From positions 1 through 64,000 of the forward strand of contig NZ_NWUW01000007.1 of NCBI RefSeq assembly GCF_002746455.1: a stretch of 64,000 bases of DNA. Reading direction: 5' to 3'. Of the stretch, positions 61,610-64,000 are shown piece after piece; position 1 is the first letter of the stretch, and each line of letters opens with the position of its first letter. This stretch comes from Bacillus fungorum (lineage in GTDB: Bacteria; Bacillota; Bacilli; Bacillales; Bacillaceae_G). The notes beneath the pieces are model-generated. The model saw nothing but the letters and a program-made list of their open reading frames with translations. It did not search any database and was not told where the DNA came from. The position numbers and the translations under genes are program-made.

Positions 61610-62791
61610 TTATTCATATCGTAAACATTCAATTGGATCAAGTTTTGCAGCTTTGTTAGCTGGAAGTAAACCGAATAGTATACCGATTAACATAGATAGG
61701 GCAACGGAGATAAGTCCTAGTTTTAGTGAAACGACAAGTGGCCATCCTGCAAACATTGCGACAATCCATGCGAAGAAGATTCCAAGCATAAAGCCGACAA
61801 AACCACCTAATGCTGTTAAAATACAAGCTTCGATTAAGAATTGCATTAGTACTTTACCACGTGTTGCGCCTAATGCTTTACGAATACCGATTTCACGTGT
61901 ACGCTCTGTTACAGATACTAGCATAATGTTCATTACACCGATACCACCTACAAGTAAGGAAATAGCGGCAATACCACCGAATACGCTTTTTAATATACCT
62001 GTGAAGCTATCAATTTCTTTTAAGAATTCTTGTGGATCTGGTACTTCAAATTTACCTGAATGCTCTGGTTTTTTTGCTTCATTTAATGATTTTACAACTG
62101 CTTCTTGAACAGTTTCCTTATCTTGACCAGGAGCAATTTTTACTGTTACAGAGTCGTAGTTGTTTTTCCCGAATAATACAGGCCAGTTTTCTGCTGAAAT
62201 GACACCTTCTTTAAATGTCATGCCACCCATCATTGCCTTTACTGAATATACGCCAACTACTTTGTATGGTGTACCTTTTATATCTATATATAAGTTTGGT
62301 TCCCATGAAGAATATAATTTATCAAAAGCATCTGTATTTAATACAATTGCATGTTCAGGTCTGTCTAAATCAGCTGCTGTTAAAAATCTGCCGTGCTCAA
62401 GTTTGAATTTAGATGTATCTTCAAAATAATCACCTTTTGCACCGGTAATGTCAAGGTCTAATTCTTTTTTTCCTGCATATACTTTTTCTTTTCCTCTTAC
62501 ATCTGGATAAACATCTTGCACACCAGAAATTTTGGATATACTTTCATACATGCTTGAGGAAATTTTCCCGTCCATATCTGAGTAATCTTCTGTCTTATAA
62601 TTTACAGAAAACTGATCCTTTTTTTCGTTCCCAATTTGTTCGCGGAACTTTGCGTTTGTTCCATCCCCAATTGAGATAATGGTAATGATGGCACTAACCC
62701 CAATAATAATTCCTAGCATCGTTAAGATAGAACGCATTTTATGAGCAAAGATAGAGGAAAGGGCCATGCGTATATTTTCACTCGTGTTCAA
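61610..62791 (-). CDS. MacB-like ABC transporter permease (YknZ-like)
   Basis: 393 aa from TTG at 62791, which has GGAGAGG six bases upstream; another TTG at 62806 lies before that site. One N-terminal membrane helix with MRSILTMLGIIIGVSAIITI, a large external MacB_PCD domain (about 45-240), then an FtsX-type three-helix domain (about 265-393) with VTERTREIGIRKALGA. With the ATPase and adaptor it exports peptides or toxic compounds. Starts two bases after the ATPase stop. Confidence 0.93.
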   Translation of the reverse strand: MNTSENIRMALSSIFAHKMRSILTMLGIIIGVSAIITIISIGDGTNAKFREQIGNEKKDQFSVNYKTEDYSDMDGKISSSMYESISKISGVQDVYPDVRGKEKVYAGKKELDLDITGAKGDYFEDTSKFKLEHGRFLTAADLDRPEHAIVLNTDAFDKLYSSWEPNLYIDIKGTPYKVVGVYSVKAMMGGMTFKEGVISAENWPVLFGKNNYDSVTVKIAPGQDKETVQEAVVKSLNEAKKPEHSGKFEVPDPQEFLKEIDSFTGILKSVFGGIAAISLLVGGIGVMNIMLVSVTERTREIGIRKALGATRGKVLMQFLIEACILTALGGFVGFMLGIFFAWIVAMFAGWPLVVSLKLGLISVALSMLIGILFGLLPANKAAKLDPIECLRYE

Positions 62792-62793
62792 AA

Positions 62794-63468
62794 TTAACCT
62801 CTCCAATCTTGGACGATATTTCCGTCACGAATTACAATTTGACGTGCTGCAGCTTCCCCAATTTCACGATCGTGGGTAATCATAATGATTGTTGAGCCTT
62901 GTTTGTTTAATTCGTAAAAGAGGTCCATAATTTGTGTACTTGTTTTCGTATCAAGTGCCCCCGTCGGTTCATCGGCTAAAATGAACTTTGGATTATTTAC
63001 GATTGCACGTGCGACTGCGACACGCTGTTTTTGTCCACCTGATAATTCGTTCGGCAGGTGAGTAGCACGATCAGCTAAACCTACTTTTGTTAAAGCGGCT
63101 AGTGAGCGCTCGCGTCGCTCTTTTTTATCAACACCTGCATAAATAAGAGGGAGTTCTACATTTTGAAGTGCTGTAAGTCTCGGTAATAACATGAAGTTTT
63201 GGAATACGAACCCAATCTCTTTATTACGCACGCGTGCAAGTTCTGTTTCAGACATGTTTGAAATATTTTGACCAGCTAGTTCATACGCACCTGTCGTTGG
63301 TTTATCTAAACAGCCGATAATGTTCATTAATGTTGATTTACCAGAACCAGATGGTCCCATAATAGAAGTGAATTCTCCTTGGTTCAGTGTTACATCAATG
63401 CCGTGTAATATTTGAACGGATTCTGCACCATTTTGGAAAGATTTCGTGATGCCTTTTAAGTTAATCAT
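62794..63468 (-). CDS. MacB-like ABC transporter ATPase (YknY-like)
   Basis: 224 aa. Walker [10 protein letters not shown], signature [14 protein letters not shown], Walker [13 protein letters not shown] and the switch THD are intact, as in the MacB/LolD group. It energises the adjacent permease. The ATG overlaps the stop of the adaptor gene as ATGA. Confidence 0.95.
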   Translation of the reverse strand: MINLKGITKSFQNGAESVQILHGIDVTLNQGEFTSIMGPSGSGKSTLMNIIGCLDKPTTGAYELAGQNISNMSETELARVRNKEIGFVFQNFMLLPRLTALQNVELPLIYAGVDKKERRERSLAALTKVGLADRATHLPNELSGGQKQRVAVARAIVNNPKFILADEPTGALDTKTSTQIMDLFYELNKQGSTIIMITHDREIGEAAARQIVIRDGNIVQDWRG

Positions 63469-64000
63469 CGGGCGACAACCTCCATACCATCTTTTAAGTC
63501 TTTTTCAGGTTTAGAGATAATTTGTTCTCCTTTTTTTACTCCAGAAACTTTTGCTTCGCTATCAGTCTCGAATTCAACAGTAACCGCTTGTTCTTTCGCT
63601 TTACCGTCTTTTACAACGAAGACAACATTTTTGTCACCTTTTTTCACGATGCTGCTTTTCGGAACAATTGTACCAGTTGCTTCGCCAGATTTACTTGTTA
63701 CGTAAACATGGAAACCGTTTTGTAATTCTTCACTATTATCTAACGTGACAGTGAATTGATAGTTAGAAACAGTTTTGTTTTCATCCATGCTCTTTAATGG
63801 CGTAGAACTAATTTCTGTTACTTTTCCTGTCCAAGTTTTACCAGCGACCGTTTTTGATGAAACAGTTACTTCTTGCCCAACTTTCATACTAGCAAGCTCA
63901 TATTCAGAAAGTTGACCTTTTACTTTAAATGGACCAGCGTGACGAAGAGTAATTCCACTCATACCTGTTTTTTCATCAGCAGTTTTCACAATATCATCAA
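63465..64000 (-). CDS. Membrane fusion/adaptor protein of ABC exporter (YknX-like), partial
   Basis: The frame is open to the window edge, so the N-terminal part is missing; about 178 residues are visible. They correspond to the C-terminal half of an HlyD/MacA-type adaptor: a lipoyl/beta-barrel stretch (GQLSEYELASMKVGQEV, TWTGKVTEIS, VSNYQFTVTL) and the membrane-proximal domain (IVPKSSIVKKGDKNVVFVV). It should link the permease to the wall side. First in the visible operon of adaptor, ATPase and permease. Confidence 0.9.
   Translation of the reverse strand, partial: DDIVKTADEKTGMSGITLRHAGPFKVKGQLSEYELASMKVGQEVTVSSKTVAGKTWTGKVTEISSTPLKSMDENKTVSNYQFTVTLDNSEELQNGFHVYVTSKSGEATGTIVPKSSIVKKGDKNVVFVVKDGKAKEQAVTVEFETDSEAKVSGVKKGEQIISKPEKDLKDGMEVVAR

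Overview
The window is low-GC Firmicutes DNA and fits a chromosome of the Bacillus cereus group. Evidence for this is a large tRNA cluster behind an rRNA operon, tripartite spore-germination genes and spoVR, the tandem TPP-riboswitch thiamin operon, and two copies of a roughly 145-bp repeat that matches what I recall of bcr1, a repeat confined to that group. All database-style names below come from reading the protein sequences; no search was run.

Layout: 1-2190 is the end of a 23S rRNA gene, a 5S gene and 20 tRNA genes closed by a terminator. 2282-5888 holds a CBS-domain protein, an unknown protein and a minus-strand run of a secreted M23 peptidase with two small membrane proteins (one, 51 aa with a GTG start, is easily missed). 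6114-14277 is a ten-gene thiamin salvage and biosynthesis operon (tenA, thiZXY, tenI, thiO, thiS, thiG, thiF, thiD) behind two consecutive TPP riboswitches, each with its own terminator. 14335-21484 is a potassium/c-di-AMP region: two c-di-AMP riboswitches, two small unknown genes, a tiny membrane ORF, kdpF, kdpABC and a KdpD lacking its kinase half. 21507-31000 is mixed housekeeping: an MFS pump with a divergent MarR regulator and palindromic operators, a patatin-like protein, a purine permease, an SDR, an L,D-transpeptidase and a thiol/disulfide group. 30557-34263 is a spore-germinant receptor operon (A-C-B order).

36062-42155 is an accessory islet: an HsdR-N type nuclease-domain protein, a NERD nuclease/UvrD-like helicase, and a convergent three-gene operon (a coiled-coil glycine-rich membrane protein, a PD-(D/E)XK-like nuclease fused to glycine-rich membrane segments, and a CxxCGxCC metal-binding protein). 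It lies next to spoVR and carries a 42-bp diverged copy of spoVR at the end of its first gene, so it looks like foreign or rearranged DNA and is the best candidate here for an undescribed system.

45260-51628 is a sulfide/persulfide detoxification regulon: CoA-disulfide reductase-rhodanese, CstR, TusA-rhodanese fusion, rhodanese-persulfide dioxygenase, TusA, two rhodaneses, a DsrE-like protein and a TauE exporter, with repeated ATACCC-N4-GGGTAT-type operators at the promoters. 51634-64000 contains a bcr1 copy whose target duplication carries the stop codon of the next gene, an LCP cell-wall ligase, a quinone oxidoreductase, a Na/Pi cotransporter, an MFS protein, MupG, a relic of an IS3-family element, a secreted SH3b/3D cell-wall protein and a MacAB-like ABC exporter cut by the window edge.
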